Shown one piece after another: positions 9,368-18,732 of a stretch of DNA of 64,000 nt (the first letter of the stretch is position 1; every line of letters starts with the position of its first letter). The notes under the pieces were generated by a model. That model had not been told where the DNA came from and ran no database searches. It was given only the letters and a program-made list of their open reading frames with translations. Made by a program: the position numbers and the translations under genes. This DNA is from Nitrosomonas ureae (GTDB lineage Bacteria; Pseudomonadota; Gammaproteobacteria; Burkholderiales; Nitrosomonadaceae), in NCBI RefSeq assembly GCF_900206265.1, contig NZ_LT907782.1:1550001-1614000 (forward strand), read 5' to 3'.

Positions 9368-10050
9368 GAATCCACCTGTAATAATTCTCGTAACAAAGGT
9401 ATAGTTATAGGACGCTGATGAACCAGAGAATAACGATTCAGCGCATCCAATGTCATCATCAACGACGGTAAATCACGCCGGCCATGGCGTAATAAATATA
9501 CGCAAATTTCTTGTGGCAAAGTAAAACCACAATCAGCAGCATGTGTCTGCATCGCCTGTGTTTTTTCTTCTTCAGTTAATTCGTGCACCTGATACACTAA
9601 TCCCCAGCTTAAGCGGGTAACCAAATCCTGCCGCATATCCAAATACGCCGGTGCAGTGGATCCGCTTACCAGTAATAATGCATGACCATCTTCGCGCAAC
9701 CGATTGTACAGACTAAAAAGTTCTGCCTGCGCTACAGCACCCAAACCATGAATGTCATCGATTGCAATACAATCTGCCGCACTGTCGCTCCGAAAGGGGT
9801 AATGATTCTCAGCGCAGTGATACACCGATTTTGCGTTTTTTCGTGCATAAGCTGTGACAATCGCCCGCAACAAATGACTCTTGCCACAACCAGGATTACC
9901 CCATAAATAAATAAAGCATTCTTTTTCTTTCCCGGACAGAATACTTCTCAACATGTGTATCAGTTCCGCATTACGCCCTGGCAAAAAATTATCCAGCGTA
10001 GGTAACGGTAGAGGATTAATGTCTAACAGCATCTGTTGCATATTACTCAA
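9364..10050 (-). CDS. hda: DnaA regulatory inactivator Hda (DnaA paralogue)
   Basis: AAA+ protein that, bound to the DNA clamp, promotes hydrolysis of DnaA-ATP and limits re-initiation of replication. Walker A is WGNPGCGKSHLL (about 51-62) and Walker B CIAIDDIHGL. The length (228 aa) and lack of the DnaA C-terminal DNA-binding domain distinguish it from DnaA. It sits 26 nt downstream of the perM-like gene and overlaps the HAD gene by 4 nt, in an apparent operon. Confidence 0.9.
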   Translation of the reverse strand: MSNMQQMLLDINPLPLPTLDNFLPGRNAELIHMLRSILSGKEKECFIYLWGNPGCGKSHLLRAIVTAYARKNAKSVYHCAENHYPFRSDSAADCIAIDDIHGLGAVAQAELFSLYNRLREDGHALLLVSGSTAPAYLDMRQDLVTRLSWGLVYQVHELTEEEKTQAMQTHAADCGFTLPQEICVYLLRHGRRDLPSLMMTLDALNRYSLVHQRPITIPLLRELLQVDS

Positions 10051-10076
10051 TCGTCATAATCCGGTCTAAAAATTTG

Positions 10077-11141
10077 CTACGAATTATAGAGATCACTTCC
10101 CAAATAACGTTGTCGCAAATGTCGCAACCAAACCAGCATTACCGCGCTGACCGGCAACGCCAGCAGAATTCCAAAGAAACCAAATAATTGACCGAATGCC
10201 ATTAAAGCGAAAATAACAACAACCGGATGCAGTCCAATCCGATCGCCCACCAGCCAAGGCGTGATCAGCATGCCTTCAAGCATTTGACCGATGCCAAAAA
10301 CAGCCCACACCGTAATCACACCGCTCCAATCCTGGAATTGCATCATAGCGGCAAAAGTCGCCAGCATTAAACCAACAATCATTCCCAAATAAGGCACAAA
10401 CACGAGAATACCCGCGACCAAGCCAATGGGCAACGCAAATTCCAGCCCTGCCAGCCAAAGTCCGGTGATATAACAAATGCTCATTAATAGGATCACTGAT
10501 AATTGGCCGCGCAGAAATTCCGCCAAAATCCGGTCAGTCTCCCGCGCCAACTGAGAAATCTGATCATGCCAATAACGCGGGATCATTTCATCGATAAGTT
10601 TGATCAACATATCCCAATCACGCAACAGATAAAACAACACCACCGGCACCAGTAACAGATTGACCACAAACTCAACCACCGCCATTCCTCCGCTAGTCAG
10701 GGAAGGCAGCATCTTTGCGGCCACCCCTCCGGCACTTTTCCAGTGTTCGGAAAGCGCTTCCCTTAACACGTTCATATCCGGCTGCAGGTTGATATCCAGT
10801 CTTGATTCCAACCAAGGGATCACATGGTTCTTCAGCATATCCAAATATGTCGGCATTTTATCCAACAACCGGTTCGCCTCTTTCTCAAACAAAGGCACCA
10901 TAATCAGAATCAAGGCGGCAAAGACTCCGAGCAACAACAGCATAACCAGCACCGCACCCACCGTCCGCGGTATTTTCCTGTCAGCCATGTAGCTCACCAT
11001 CGGATTACAGATATACGCAATCACTGCAGCCAATAAAAAAGGAGTCAGGATCGGACTGAGCAGATAAATCAATCCGCCTGCTACGCAAGCTAATACCAGC
11101 CACCAGAGATAATGTAAGCTTCCGGAATATTCAGTATTCAT
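10077..11141 (-). CDS. AI-2E/PerM family membrane transporter
   Basis: A 354-residue polytopic membrane protein with an N-terminal helix pair (about 12-80), a soluble segment (about 90-150) and five or so C-terminal helices rich in Leu, Val and Gly (PIGLVAGILVFVPYLGMIVG; ending FGQLFGFFGILLALPVSAV). This is the AI-2E/PerM (UPF0118) pattern; members have been linked to autoinducer-2 export and Na+/H+ antiport, but the substrate here is unknown. It lies between hpnO (10 nt upstream) and hda, in one likely operon. Confidence 0.85.
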   Translation of the reverse strand: MNTEYSGSLHYLWWLVLACVAGGLIYLLSPILTPFLLAAVIAYICNPMVSYMADRKIPRTVGAVLVMLLLLGVFAALILIMVPLFEKEANRLLDKMPTYLDMLKNHVIPWLESRLDINLQPDMNVLREALSEHWKSAGGVAAKMLPSLTSGGMAVVEFVVNLLLVPVVLFYLLRDWDMLIKLIDEMIPRYWHDQISQLARETDRILAEFLRGQLSVILLMSICYITGLWLAGLEFALPIGLVAGILVFVPYLGMIVGLMLATFAAMMQFQDWSGVITVWAVFGIGQMLEGMLITPWLVGDRIGLHPVVVIFALMAFGQLFGFFGILLALPVSAVMLVWLRHLRQRYLGSDLYNS

Positions 11142-11151
11142 ATGAAACGAA

Positions 11152-12540
11152 TTAACCAGCTTTTGCTTTTAGCGCATGGCTGGCCAGATTTTTGCCAAGC
11201 TCCCAAATGGAGCCCGGTACTTGATGCGTATCCGCGATGGTTTTGGTCAATGCGTGTATGATGTGGTCACAATCTTTTTGAGTCAATGTAAGGGGAGGCA
11301 AAAGTTTGATCACATTCATGCCGTGCCCAGCCACTTGCGTCAGAATTCTGTGCTCCTTAAATAATGGAATCGTGATCATCTGGCAAAACAGTCCTTTATT
11401 AGCAGCTTCCAACATCATCCACGCAGCTTTCAACGAAAAACTATTGGGTGATTTAAACTCAACTGCAATCATCGAACCTTTACCGCGAGCTCCTTTCAAA
11501 AATTCATACTGGTTTGTCAAGGCATTGAGTCTGCCGATCAGATCATCACCAATTTTCGCGCTATTTTCCACCAACTTCTCAGTTCTGATGACTTCCAGAC
11601 TCGCCAAACCAGCCGCCATTGCCATGTTATTTTTGGAAAAGGTAGAGCCGTGCACGACTGCCCGATCCATGCGATTAAACACGCTATCCATAACCTGCTG
11701 CGTCATGGCCACCGCACCGACCGGCACGAAACCACCGGATAACGCCTTGGCCATGCATATCATATCGGGCTTCACGCCCCAATGTTCAATAGCCCAGAAT
11801 TTACCGGTACGTCCAAGCCCGGTTTGAATTTCGTCCGCGACAAACAATGTACCGTATTTCTTACATAAGCGCTCAATTTCGGGCAGATAGTTATCATCCG
11901 GGATGTTTACCCCCTTGCCCTGAATCGGCTCGACAATAAAAGCAGCCACTTCACGATTACTTAAGGCCTTCTCCAATGCCACGAGATCATTAAATGGAAC
12001 CGAACCGCAATCCTGCAACAATGGACCGAAACCATCCTTAAAAATCTGCTCGCCGTTCAACGACAAGGCCCCCATCGTCAACCCATGATAGGCATGATCG
12101 CAACAAATAATCCGATTGCGCTTGGTAACGTAACGCGCAAACTTTATTGCTCCTTCCACAGCTTCCGTTCCAGAATTACAGAAAAACACCCGTTCCAGAT
12201 TATCCGGTGTTGTGGCCAAAATCTCCTTGGCCAATAAACCACTCAGAATCGACACATCCATTTGCACCAAATCAGGCATATCCAGTGACAATACCTCTCT
12301 TAACGCATTGACGATGATCGGATGATTGCGCCCAAACGCATATACGCCAAACCCGCTCAACAAATCAAGATATTCATTACCTTGTTCGTCATACAGATAC
12401 TGTCCCACCGCACGCTCATAATTCCGGTCATAACCGATCGTTTTCAAAACCTTGACCAACTGGGCATTCAAATACCGATCGTGCAAATCGAATTTATCGG
12501 TACGATGTTGTGATAACAGATTGGCGATACTGAAAGACAT
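11152..12540 (-). CDS. hpnO: Class III aminotransferase, probable hopanoid aminotransferase HpnO
   Basis: PLP-dependent fold-type I aminotransferase. FCNSGTEAVEGAIKFAR binds the cofactor phosphate, FVADEIQTGLGRTGK carries the PLP Asp, and the Schiff-base Lys lies in MICMAKALSGG. In hopanoid producers HpnO converts a bacteriohopane side chain to aminobacteriohopanetriol. The assignment rests on resemblance to HpnO and on the hpnHBMN genes 6-12 kb away; acetylornithine/ornithine-type transaminase is the alternative. The start is set at the ATG preceded by AGAGG (spacing 6), giving 462 aa; two in-frame ATGs lie up to 30 nt upstream. It heads the hpnO-perM-hda-HAD run. Confidence 0.7.
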   Translation of the reverse strand: MSFSIANLLSQHRTDKFDLHDRYLNAQLVKVLKTIGYDRNYERAVGQYLYDEQGNEYLDLLSGFGVYAFGRNHPIIVNALREVLSLDMPDLVQMDVSILSGLLAKEILATTPDNLERVFFCNSGTEAVEGAIKFARYVTKRNRIICCDHAYHGLTMGALSLNGEQIFKDGFGPLLQDCGSVPFNDLVALEKALSNREVAAFIVEPIQGKGVNIPDDNYLPEIERLCKKYGTLFVADEIQTGLGRTGKFWAIEHWGVKPDMICMAKALSGGFVPVGAVAMTQQVMDSVFNRMDRAVVHGSTFSKNNMAMAAGLASLEVIRTEKLVENSAKIGDDLIGRLNALTNQYEFLKGARGKGSMIAVEFKSPNSFSLKAAWMMLEAANKGLFCQMITIPLFKEHRILTQVAGHGMNVIKLLPPLTLTQKDCDHIIHALTKTIADTHQVPGSIWELGKNLASHALKAKAG

Positions 12541-13046
12541 GAATGACCTCTGCATTAAAAACTGCCACAAACTGGAAGCTAGCGTCTACGGGTTCCCGGA
12601 AAGAAAAAACGAATACCGCCAAGGACGGTATCATCACAACGAATTCAGTACTGATCATACCACTCCTGCGCCACTTTCTGCTGCTAAAAACGCACCATGA
12701 TATGCTATTTATCATAGTTTTGGCATCCTTAAATGCTTCAGTTATGTGAGATTTTGAATGACAAAACTGTTATTCGCTTACACTCGGAATTCTTCTGTTT
12801 TACACAAAGCTTTACTATTAATCTAATTTTTACTTAAGCTGAGAATATTACTTTCGAGAAATTGGGCATAGATGTTAATTATTATGTACGTCTAGTCAAG
12901 GGCCAAAATGTAAAATCTGGCTGATTTATGTAAATCAACTAATGGGATATGTGAGATAAGGGGCTGGAGTTTAAATATAAAAGATCTTCTAGTTGTTCAG
13001 TTACTTACTTCAGCATCTCTAATTTTTTTAATTGTAATCTCGCGGA
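12541..13046. other. 506-bp intergenic region upstream of hpnO
   Basis: AT-rich, no supportable gene on either strand. It lies beyond the stop of the AstE-like gene and holds the promoter region of hpnO. One hairpin at 12613-12631 (ATACCG, 7-nt loop, CGGTAT) would fall in the hpnO leader RNA about 75-90 nt before the start. No other structure was found. Confidence 0.45.
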
Positions 13047-14261
13047 TTATTCAGATTCCGGCGCTGTAGATATGTGCTGAACAATGACTTTCTGATCCCT
13101 ATTATGATTGAGCCTGACGGATCTTTCTTCAGATTCCTGAATACCGATATGAAAGCCAGCAAAGCCCGGCATAACCACTTGATCAATTGCCATACCGATA
13201 ATCCGACCGTTATGCGGTGAAATTATCTCACTGCGCATATTGGTAATGGGATCGGTGACAATACCAAGGATATCGTTTTTGTTAATTTTATCTCCCAATC
13301 TGACATTGCCTAGAAGAATGCCGCCATGATTTACGCGCACCCACGCTGAATGATAGTAAATTGAATCCGGAGCCCCTAGTGGCTGAGCTGCTTCCAGCAT
13401 GTTCATCCTATCCAACAGGGTTTGAATGCTTTTAACGCCATATTGAACAGCTGGTTCTTGCAATGTCATGGATTTTCCCGCTTCTAAAGTTACCGAGGGA
13501 ATTCCGATTTCAACGGCAGCATGACGCAACATTCCTGCAGAACCTTCGCTATGAAGAATCACGGATACTCCAAAAGCCTGAGCAAATTCAGCTACGCCGG
13601 ATTGCAGAAGATTGGCTCTGACTTGTGGCAGATTGGTACGATGCGCTGAACCTGTATGCAAATCAACAAGAAAGTTGCAATGACTGATGATCTCTTTAAA
13701 AAATGAATAAGCAATCCGTGAAGCGGAACTACCCTGAGGATTTCCCGGAAAAAAACGATTAAGGTCACGACGATCTGTCAGATAGCGGGAAGAACGCTGA
13801 AAACCTTGCAGATTTACAATAGGTACTCCAATGAGAGTTCCGGATAATTTCTCAGGATCAGTACCGTGAAGCACACGTCTTACAATCTCGATACCATTTA
13901 ATTCGTCCCCATGAATCGCGGCTGTTAGACAGAGTACAGGCCCTGGCTGAGCCCCATTAACGACCAGAATGGGGGTGGGCATGGAAAGGCCATCCGAAGA
14001 TTGATTGGGTTGCCAGGATAATCGCATCGAGGTCGCGGGTGGTACCGCAACGCCCAATAACGCAAATGATGACTTTGGTTGCTCTATGAATTCGGATCCG
14101 GAAACGCTGGATAATTCTCTCGTTTTTATCGTAGAAACACCCGTTATCGAATCAGAGTCGACAATTGACTCACCATTGACACCATACAGCTTTAGTGTTT
14201 GCTGCGAATACCCATTGATTGCAACTAATAAAAGGGTTAGGCCGACGATACTTTTTAACAT
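13047..14261 (-). CDS. Exported AstE/AspA-family zinc hydrolase
   Basis: Succinylglutamate desuccinylase/aspartoacylase-type metallohydrolase (M14-like). Zinc ligands are visible in IHGDELNGIEIVRR (His and Glu) and FLVDLHTGS (His). The C-terminal 90 residues form a lipoyl/beta-barrel-like domain (LGDKINKNDILGIVTDP, ISPHNGRIIGMA) common in this family. The first 20 residues are a signal peptide (SIVGLTLLLVAINGYSQQ), so it acts in the periplasm, unlike cytoplasmic AstE. Substrate unknown, perhaps an N-acyl amino acid or peptidoglycan-derived amide. The ATG follows AGGGTG. Not in an operon with its neighbours. Confidence 0.8.
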   Translation of the reverse strand: MLKSIVGLTLLLVAINGYSQQTLKLYGVNGESIVDSDSITGVSTIKTRELSSVSGSEFIEQPKSSFALLGVAVPPATSMRLSWQPNQSSDGLSMPTPILVVNGAQPGPVLCLTAAIHGDELNGIEIVRRVLHGTDPEKLSGTLIGVPIVNLQGFQRSSRYLTDRRDLNRFFPGNPQGSSASRIAYSFFKEIISHCNFLVDLHTGSAHRTNLPQVRANLLQSGVAEFAQAFGVSVILHSEGSAGMLRHAAVEIGIPSVTLEAGKSMTLQEPAVQYGVKSIQTLLDRMNMLEAAQPLGAPDSIYYHSAWVRVNHGGILLGNVRLGDKINKNDILGIVTDPITNMRSEIISPHNGRIIGMAIDQVVMPGFAGFHIGIQESEERSVRLNHNRDQKVIVQHISTAPESE

Positions 14262-14977
14262 TGCGTGATCACCCTATTAAACAAATTACTCGTTCCAGGT
14301 ATTAAGGCCTTTTTTATAGCAATCAAATATTCAATTTAATTACAATATACTGTAATTGAATCATATTGAAAAATTAAAACAGCGGTTAATTTACATTACA
14401 ATTCGTTGTGTAATATATATACAACATGAGACCTTTGCACGGTTACTACGCGGCACGATAATTGCGTTAAAAATTCGCGAAAAATGCTCATTTACCCCGT
14501 GTAAACTCCGCTTTTTCGCAAATTTTTGCCTTATTCTCGTACCGCTCATGACACCGTGCAAAGGTCTCAACATGACTATTGAATGGAGCAGTCACTATCC
14601 GCTCATTTAAGTAAATAAGTGCTTAAAAAATCAAAAACGCAATATTCAAGACCCGTTCGCAATACTTTTTTTAACCAGCTCGTAGCATATCCGTAAGAAA
14701 CTTCTGCACAACCTCGCTTGTCATTTGCAAATAGGGCGGGGAATCTTTTGAGATCAAAATATACCTTTCTCGCGATGCTCAAAATAACAATTATTTGGAA
14801 ACTTCGGAAAAAACAAACAATAATCCACCTATCACCCCGGTTTAATTTTCTTTTTAACAAGTGGTATCAGAATCAGCTGCCGAATGAATTTTTGCATCCG
14901 TCTCATGCACATGTTTCATTTGCGTTAAAATTACAACTTTAAGCAACCTGTATTCAGCCACTACGCGAGAACTTAAT
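14262..14977. other. 716-bp non-coding region between the AstE-like gene and purM
   Basis: It contains one miniature transposable element (14428-14568, listed separately). The remaining 400 bp towards purM carry only short ORFs with no ribosome sites or recognisable products; an 85-codon minus-strand frame at 14603-14860 is unsupported. In many betaproteobacteria purM and the perM-like gene are divergent neighbours; here about 3.8 kb separates them. Confidence 0.5.
14428..14568. mobile_element. 141-bp MITE, foldback element with GAGACCTTTGCA ends
   Basis: Perfect 15-bp terminal inverted repeats (GAGACCTTTGCACGG and its complement at 14554-14568) bound the element, flanked on both sides by the direct repeat AACAT (14423-14427 and 14569-14573), as expected of a target duplication. 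Read the other way, 16-bp ends with a 3-bp ACA duplication also fit. Inner arms at 14469-14484 and 14512-14527 match in 15 of 16 positions, so the whole element can fold into one long hairpin. It holds no transposase. The ends resemble those of IS5-group elements with GAGACCTTTGCA termini (from memory, unverified). Confidence 0.8.
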
Positions 14978-16036
14978 TTGATTCCTTCTAACTCTGATCA
15001 TTCTGATGCAAAGCAACTATCTTATCGCGACGCCGGTGTAGATATCGAGGCAGGCGATCGTCTGGTTGAAAATATCAAACCGCTTGCCAAGCGTACATTG
15101 CGTCCTGAAGTAATCACCGGAATCGGTGGCTTTGGGGCTTTGTTTGAAATTTCCAAAAAATATCGGAGCCCTATTTTGGTATCCGGTACGGACGGCGTAG
15201 GCACCAAACTTAAACTGGCCTTTGAACTGAAGCGGCATGACACGATAGGTATCGATCTGGTTGCAATGAGCGTGAACGATATTTTGGTGCAAGGTGCCGA
15301 ACCGTTATTTTTCCTCGATTATTTTGCTTGCGGGAAATTGAACGTAGAAACGGCCACAGCAGTCGTCAGCGGTATTGCCAAAGGCTGTGAATTGGCAGGC
15401 TGCTCACTGATCGGCGGTGAAACGGCAGAAATGCCCGGCATGTACCTCCATGACGAGTACGATTTGGCTGGGTTTGCTGTTGGAATTGTTGAGAAAGATC
15501 ATATAATTAATGGAAGTACGATCCAGGATGGTGATGTTGTATTGGGCTTGGCTTCCAGTGGTGCGCATTCCAATGGATATTCACTCATTCGCAAGATTAT
15601 TGAACAAAATTGTATTGATCTATCAAGTAATCTTGCTGGAAAAACCATCGCTGATCTCATCATGGCGCCAACGCATATTTATGTAAAACCAATGTTGAAG
15701 CTGATCCAACAATTACCTGTCAAAGGATTAGCACACATTACCGGCGGAGGATTGATTGAAAACATACCGCGTATTCTGCCACATGAAGTTATGGCCCTAT
15801 TACACAAAAATTCATGGGAGATACCGCCGCTATTTCACTGGCTGCAACAGCAAGGTAATGTGGCAGAACACGAAATGACCCGCGTATTTAATTGCGGAAT
15901 CGGCATGGTGATCGTCGTCGCATCGGGAAATGCTGAAAGCGCAATCCAAATTCTCAGTGCTGAAGGTGAAACCGTGTGGCAAATCGGTGAAATCAAGTCA
16001 CGCGCATCTAATCAAGCACCCACTGTTATAGTTTGA
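14978..16036 (+). CDS. purM: Phosphoribosylformylglycinamidine cyclo-ligase (AIR synthetase)
   Basis: Fifth step of de novo purine synthesis: FGAM + ATP to AIR. Signature segments include [52 protein letters not shown] and [12 protein letters not shown]. No ATG exists near the N-terminus: the frame can only start at TTG (14978) or another rare codon before [10 protein letters not shown], with a weak GCGAGA upstream. The length of 352 aa is normal. purN follows almost directly, forming a purM-purN operon. Confidence 0.95.
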   Translation: MIPSNSDHSDAKQLSYRDAGVDIEAGDRLVENIKPLAKRTLRPEVITGIGGFGALFEISKKYRSPILVSGTDGVGTKLKLAFELKRHDTIGIDLVAMSVNDILVQGAEPLFFLDYFACGKLNVETATAVVSGIAKGCELAGCSLIGGETAEMPGMYLHDEYDLAGFAVGIVEKDHIINGSTIQDGDVVLGLASSGAHSNGYSLIRKIIEQNCIDLSSNLAGKTIADLIMAPTHIYVKPMLKLIQQLPVKGLAHITGGGLIENIPRILPHEVMALLHKNSWEIPPLFHWLQQQGNVAEHEMTRVFNCGIGMVIVVASGNAESAIQILSAEGETVWQIGEIKSRASNQAPTVIV

Positions 16037-16055
16037 AGTATTGTCATTACAAGAC

Positions 16056-16694
16056 ATGGAATCACTGGTTATTCTGATCTCCGGACGTGGCAGCAATATG
16101 CAGTCGCTGCTGGAAGCCAGAGCGCAAATCGATCGCGTTACTGTTATCAGTAGCAATCCCGATGCCGTGGGTTTAGAGACCGCCAGAAATTATGAAGTTG
16201 AAACGATCGTTATTGATCACCGCTCTTATCCCGACCGACAAGCTTTTGATACCGCATTGGCAGAGTGCATCGACGCGTATCAGCCAAAGCTGATCGCGCT
16301 GGCTGGTTTCATGCGTATACTGAGCGATCACTTTGTGCAACATTATCAAGGCCGGTTAATGAACATTCATCCCTCATTGTTACCCGCCTTGCCAGGTTTG
16401 GGAACACATGCGCGCGCGCTGCAAGAAGGTATTAAAATTCATGGCTGCACGGTACATTTCGTCACCCCGCAGCTGGATCATGGCCCCATTGTAATTCAAG
16501 CGGCTATTCCTGTATTACCCAGGGATACTGAAGAAACATTGGCCACACGGGTTCTTCAGCAGGAACATCTAATCTACCCCCAGGCTGTGCGGTGGTTTAT
16601 GGAAGATCGGATCATAATGAATGAAAATCACGTTGAAGTGCTGGATTCCAGTATTTGTGAAATTACACTTTATTCACCAGGGTTGTCCGAATGA
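16056..16694 (+). CDS. purN: Phosphoribosylglycinamide formyltransferase
   Basis: Transfers a formyl group from 10-formyl-THF to GAR in purine synthesis. The N-terminal VILISGRGSNMQSLL binds the ribose phosphate, and the catalytic Asn-His-Asp set is seen in MNIHPSLLPAL and TPQLDHGPI. I chose the ATG giving MESLVILISGRG; a TTG 15 nt upstream in frame is an alternative. It lies 19 nt after purM and its stop overlaps the next start by 4 nt. Confidence 0.93.
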   Translation: MESLVILISGRGSNMQSLLEARAQIDRVTVISSNPDAVGLETARNYEVETIVIDHRSYPDRQAFDTALAECIDAYQPKLIALAGFMRILSDHFVQHYQGRLMNIHPSLLPALPGLGTHARALQEGIKIHGCTVHFVTPQLDHGPIVIQAAIPVLPRDTEETLATRVLQQEHLIYPQAVRWFMEDRIIMNENHVEVLDSSICEITLYSPGLSE

Positions 16695-17413
16695 AACTTT
16701 CATCCGCGGCGCTTCTAGTATGGGTATTAAGCTTTTCAGTCTCGGTTTATGCAACGGATATACCTTCCCGCATTGAAATTAACTATGCCGTGACAACAGA
16801 TATCGGTGAGGGGGAAATCAATGAGGTGATGGAAATCAAGCATATGGATGACGGCCGTCATAGTTATAGCATTAATAGCGAAGCGCAAGCCACGGGAATT
16901 TTCAAACTTTTAGAACCCAACAGCATCGTACGGCATAGCGAAGGAATGATTACTGAAAATGGATTGCGGCCTTCTCGCGCTTATGAAAAACGTGGAAGAA
17001 AAGAACCCAGCTTAGCCCTATTTGATTGGGAAAATCACACTGTCACTTTAAGTCATCAGAAACACAAAGCGCAAGAAAAACTACCCAAAGGCACTTTGGA
17101 CCGCTTAAGCTTATCTTATAATTTTATGTTTACTTCTTTACCTGAGCGCCATGTAGAACGTTACGTTACCAATGGGCATGGTTTAGCGTTATCACGTTAT
17201 ATCATAACCAAAGAAACACTCAATACCCCACTGGGGAAGATGAGAACTATTGTATTGACCCGCCAAGAAGATAAAAACTCAAAGCTTAAACGGATCCTAT
17301 GGCTTGCGCAAAACAATCATATGCTCCCTGTCCGCATTGTTTCGATAGAAGAGAACGGTCGTGAAATCGAAAAAATAGTAACCGGAATTAATATCAGCTA
17401 CAAAGCGGATTAA
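16691..17413 (+). CDS. DUF3108 family exported protein
   Basis: A 240-residue protein with a signal peptide (LLVWVLSFSVSVYA) and a beta-rich body (RIEINYAVTTDIGEGEINEV; LSRYIITKETLNTPLGKMRTIVLTRQ) typical of DUF3108 proteins, which are predicted periplasmic and share a fold with lipoprotein-carrier or outer-membrane biogenesis proteins. Function unknown. It overlaps purN by 4 nt (ATGA), an arrangement also common in other betaproteobacteria. Confidence 0.8.
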   Translation: MKLSSAALLVWVLSFSVSVYATDIPSRIEINYAVTTDIGEGEINEVMEIKHMDDGRHSYSINSEAQATGIFKLLEPNSIVRHSEGMITENGLRPSRAYEKRGRKEPSLALFDWENHTVTLSHQKHKAQEKLPKGTLDRLSLSYNFMFTSLPERHVERYVTNGHGLALSRYIITKETLNTPLGKMRTIVLTRQEDKNSKLKRILWLAQNNHMLPVRIVSIEENGREIEKIVTGINISYKAD

Positions 17414-17453
17414 TAATCCGGTCTTTCATCTACAACTACACATCAGGAAATCA

Positions 17454-18725
17454 ATGCATTTTACTCCTTCTCAGCTGGACGCAGCGATTGTTGCCCTACG
17501 TACCATACTTCCTCTGGAGTATCCGGCCGATGCAATCTTGCGGCGTTTCTTCCAGGATAATCCCATGCTAGGAGCTCAGGATCGCGCATTCATTGCAGAA
17601 ACAGTTTTTGATATTTTACGGCACCGTTTTTTTCTTGAAAGTTTAGTAAAGATTGTAACGCCACGTGCATTAATATTAGCGTATCTGGTCAAACTTCAAG
17701 GAATGAATTTGCGCGAGTTAGCATCGCTAGTCAGCGAAGCGGAGACCAAATGGCTGTCAGAGATTAAAGCTATCAAACCGGATATATTTCCACTGGCGAC
17801 ACAGGCCGAATTCCCCACATGGCTGGTAGAGAAACTACAACATTTCATGTCTGACACAGATATTCTTGATTTGGGGCTCTCACTACAAAAATCCGCCCGA
17901 CTTGATCTCCGGGTCAATACTCTTCTCGCCAAACGCAACGAAGTGCTGGAAGCACTCAAACAGGAAGGCATTGATGCCGAGGCGACACCTTACTCCCCTT
18001 GTGGCATCAGACTTGCCGGGAAACCTGCGATTAATCGCCATGTCCTTTTCTTATCGGGAAAAATAGAAGTGCAAGATGAAGGAAGCCAATTACTTGGCTA
18101 TTTGCTGGCGCCCAAACGCGGTGAAATGGTTGTTGACTTTTGTGCCGGCGCGGGTGGTAAATCATTGCTACTGGGGGCTTTAATGAATTCAAAAGGGCGC
18201 ATTTATGCTTTTGATGTCTCCGAAAAAAGATTGAACAACTTGAAACCGCGCTTCAAACGCTCAGGCTTATCCAATCTACATATACAACGAATCACAAATG
18301 AGAGTGATGTCAAGGTTAAACGACTGGCTGGAAAAATTGATCGTGTATTGGTAGACGCTCCTTGCAGCGGTCTCGGAACACTGCGTCGCAATCCCGATTT
18401 AAAATGGCGCCAATCACCCCACAGTATTGATGAACTCAAAACCAAGCAAGCCGCTATTCTTGCTGCAGCCGCCAGTTTGCTAAAACCGGGCGGGCGATTG
18501 GTATATGCAACATGCAGCTTCTTACCGGAAGAAAACCAAACTGTCATTAACGAATTTCTGGCCGCGCATCCCCAGTTTAACCTGTTGAATTGCGCTGAGC
18601 TGCTGTCACAGCAAAAAATACCGCTGGATACCGGTGAATTTTTGCAGTTATTCCCTAAGCTACATCAAACGGATGGTTTCTTCGCCGCAGCTTTAACAAG
18701 AAGTGATTCGGCACAATCAAAATAA
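17454..18725 (+). CDS. rsmB: 16S rRNA (cytosine-5) methyltransferase, RsmB/NOL1-NOP2-sun family
   Basis: SAM-dependent m5C methyltransferase. The N-terminal NusB-like helical region (about 1-130) precedes the catalytic domain with SAM motif VVDFCAGAGGKSLLL, the motif IV cysteine in DAPCSGLGTLRRNPD and the nucleophile cysteine in VYATCSFLPEEN. The two-cysteine arrangement is diagnostic for RNA m5C enzymes; RsmB is favoured over RsmF by length and the N-terminal domain, though another sun-family enzyme cannot be excluded. An AGGAAA site precedes the ATG. It is convergent with hpnN, 7 nt apart. Confidence 0.85.
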   Translation: MHFTPSQLDAAIVALRTILPLEYPADAILRRFFQDNPMLGAQDRAFIAETVFDILRHRFFLESLVKIVTPRALILAYLVKLQGMNLRELASLVSEAETKWLSEIKAIKPDIFPLATQAEFPTWLVEKLQHFMSDTDILDLGLSLQKSARLDLRVNTLLAKRNEVLEALKQEGIDAEATPYSPCGIRLAGKPAINRHVLFLSGKIEVQDEGSQLLGYLLAPKRGEMVVDFCAGAGGKSLLLGALMNSKGRIYAFDVSEKRLNNLKPRFKRSGLSNLHIQRITNESDVKVKRLAGKIDRVLVDAPCSGLGTLRRNPDLKWRQSPHSIDELKTKQAAILAAAASLLKPGGRLVYATCSFLPEENQTVINEFLAAHPQFNLLNCAELLSQQKIPLDTGEFLQLFPKLHQTDGFFAAALTRSDSAQSK

Positions 18726-18732
18726 AGAAGAT

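Noticed and set aside
11306-11827. 173-codon plus-strand ORF inside hpnO
   Set aside because: Shadow of the aminotransferase gene on the other strand, with no domain signal.
14603-14860. 85-codon minus-strand ORF downstream of the MITE
   Set aside because: No ribosome site and no family recognised; possibly decayed mobile DNA but not supportable as a gene.
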